Shown piece by piece: positions 4,960-5,608 of a stretch of DNA of 5,608 nt. The stretch lies in NCBI GenBank assembly GCA_013693955.1, contig CP059265.1:1807252-1812859 (forward strand), read 5' to 3'. A model generated the notes under the pieces. The model was not told the origin of the DNA, did no database searches, and saw only the letters and a list, made by a program, of their open reading frames with translations. The DNA comes from Candidatus Thiothrix singaporensis (GTDB lineage: Bacteria; Pseudomonadota; Gammaproteobacteria; Thiotrichales; Thiotrichaceae). The translations under genes were made by a program, and so were the position numbers. Numbering within the stretch: position 1 is the stretch's first letter; every line of letters begins with the position of its first letter.

Positions 4960-5207
4960 ATGAACGGACAGTATGACTTTGGCAATAGCCAGTCTCGCGC
5001 CGCCATCAAGGGCAATAAGGAAAAGATCACCATCCGGCTGGATGCCGATGTCGTGCAGTGGTTCCGCGACCAGGTGCGGAATGGTGGCAATTATCAAAGC
5101 CTGATCAATGACGCCCTGAAGGCTATATCAAGCAGGGAGGCCAGTCGCTGGAAATGACCTTGCGCCGCGTCATCCGTGAGGAAATGCAGCCGGGGAAAAA
5201 CAGGTGA
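4960..5207 (+). pseudogene. BrnA/CopG-type ribbon-helix-helix antitoxin (one frameshift), no toxin partner seen
   Basis: The first frame (4960-5157) gives MNGQYDFGNSQSRAAIKG, then the ribbon-helix-helix core KITIRLDADVVQWFRDQVR and GGNYQSLINDALK. The family then has a Tyr-Ile helix, but this frame turns to AISSREAS. One frame over, YIKQGGQSLEMTLRRVIREE and MQPGKNR continue to a TGA at 5205-5207. Adding one base at 5121-5124 restores about 82 residues; the relic at 2309-2446 reads straight through this point as LKGYI, supporting the repair. GCAGG lies 6 bases before the ATG. BrnA antitoxins dimerise, bind DNA and neutralise BrnT-type toxins, but no toxin gene fits in the 195 bases upstream or the 131 bases downstream, so this copy looks solitary. 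Confidence 0.78.
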
Positions 5208-5338
5208 CCGCCTGAATGACACCGCAACCATGATTGGCCTGTTCGCTGCCCCAACCCTCAGCCCCCAGTGTCAACCCACAACAGAAGCGCATCATGCCAA
5301 TCCGGATTCCGTCACCGCCCCTTTAAAACATCCCCGCC

Positions 5339-5608
5339 ATGCTACGCTCCGTCCCCTTTTGGTTATGCTGTTTGCTGTTGTTCCTGTCTGCGGAAATCCA
5401 TGCGGAAGAGGTGGCACTGCTCCTTACTGACGCCGCCACAGCCAGCGGCGAGCCTTTCCGCATCACCCAACATTTCGAGATGCTTGACGACCCCAGCGGC
5501 CAGTTGGGATTGGATGATGTGGCCTCCGGCGCTTACGATGCCCGGTTTGCCCGCAACCGGTTGGATGCACTGGATCTGAGTTTCACCCATTCAGCCTATT
5601 GGCTGCGG
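5339..5608 (+). CDS. 7TMR-DISM extracellular domain protein, N-terminus (partial; likely signalling protein)
   Basis: The open frame runs 90 codons to the window edge. It begins MLRSVPFWLCCLLLFLSAEIHA, a signal peptide with cleavage probably after HA. The exported part starts EEVALLLTD, then FRITQHFEMLDDPSGQLGLD, DVASGAYDARF, and LDLSFTHSAYWLR. The DPSGQLxLxDV segment and the closing S-AYWLR are typical of the 7TMR-DISMED2 domain, a periplasmic carbohydrate-binding-like sensor region. It is usually followed by seven membrane helices and then a diguanylate cyclase or histidine kinase output module, all beyond the window here. The ATG at 5339 is the earliest possible start because TAA lies four codons upstream in frame. 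No clear ribosome site is visible, so initiation may be weak or leaderless. Confidence 0.8.
   Translation, partial: MLRSVPFWLCCLLLFLSAEIHAEEVALLLTDAATASGEPFRITQHFEMLDDPSGQLGLDDVASGAYDARFARNRLDALDLSFTHSAYWLR

Noticed and set aside
5176..5579. Two overlapping plus-strand frames downstream of the antitoxin (from 5176 and 5268)
   Set aside because: Both are low-complexity out-of-frame readings; the frame from 5339 has a signal peptide and a recognisable DISM domain.
1..5608. CRISPR array, tRNA, rRNA or insertion sequence
   Set aside because: No regularly spaced repeat series, cloverleaf-type sequence, rRNA-like conserved stretch or transposase reading frame with terminal inverted repeats was seen.

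Overview
The window looks like chromosomal DNA of a nitrogen-fixing proteobacterium. The left edge holds the first 30 codons of nifB, read leftward, behind a sigma-54 promoter and two NifA-type activator sites. The rest (a xisHI pair, a toxin-antitoxin pair, a lipoprotein cytochrome c', a MerR regulator, a class I-like PPK2 and the start of a DISM sensor protein) fits a gammaproteobacterium with moderate GC. A filamentous sulfur oxidiser of the Thiothrix type would suit, but that genus is a guess from gene content.

Layout from left to right. 1-91: nifB start (minus). 92-512: regulatory DNA with the nifB promoter and upstream activator sites, then an inverted repeat in front of a toxin-antitoxin operon. 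513-1342: antitoxin (Phd-like plus UPF0175) and toxin (DUF3368, PIN-like), overlapping by 3 bases through a TTG start. 1348-2311: a leftward three-gene unit of a small BrnA-like N-terminal ORF, xisH and xisI. 2309-2446: a decayed BrnA-type antitoxin fragment (plus). 2455-2934: cytochrome c' lipoprotein (minus). 3095-3824: a 62-residue stand-alone domain followed by a MerR regulator that ends in the same domain (plus). 3839-4764: PPK2 polyphosphate kinase (minus). 4960-5207: BrnA/CopG-type antitoxin without a visible toxin (plus). 5339-5608: start of an exported 7TMR-DISM extracellular domain protein (plus, cut by the window edge).

Several genes carry small accessory modules of the addiction or mobile type (antitoxin/toxin, xisHI, two BrnA copies), so the nifB-distal side of this locus looks like an insertion-prone accessory segment. 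The core-like genes (cytochrome c', ppk2, DISM sensor) each appear to be separate transcription units.

A striking technical feature is that merR (twice), ppk2, brnA and probably the small ORF before xisH are each broken by what reads as one missing base, mostly next to short C/G runs. The proteins are otherwise well preserved across the break. Either the sequence carries systematic one-base deletion errors or these genes are very recent pseudogenes. The sequence alone cannot decide, and the annotation below describes the restored products.
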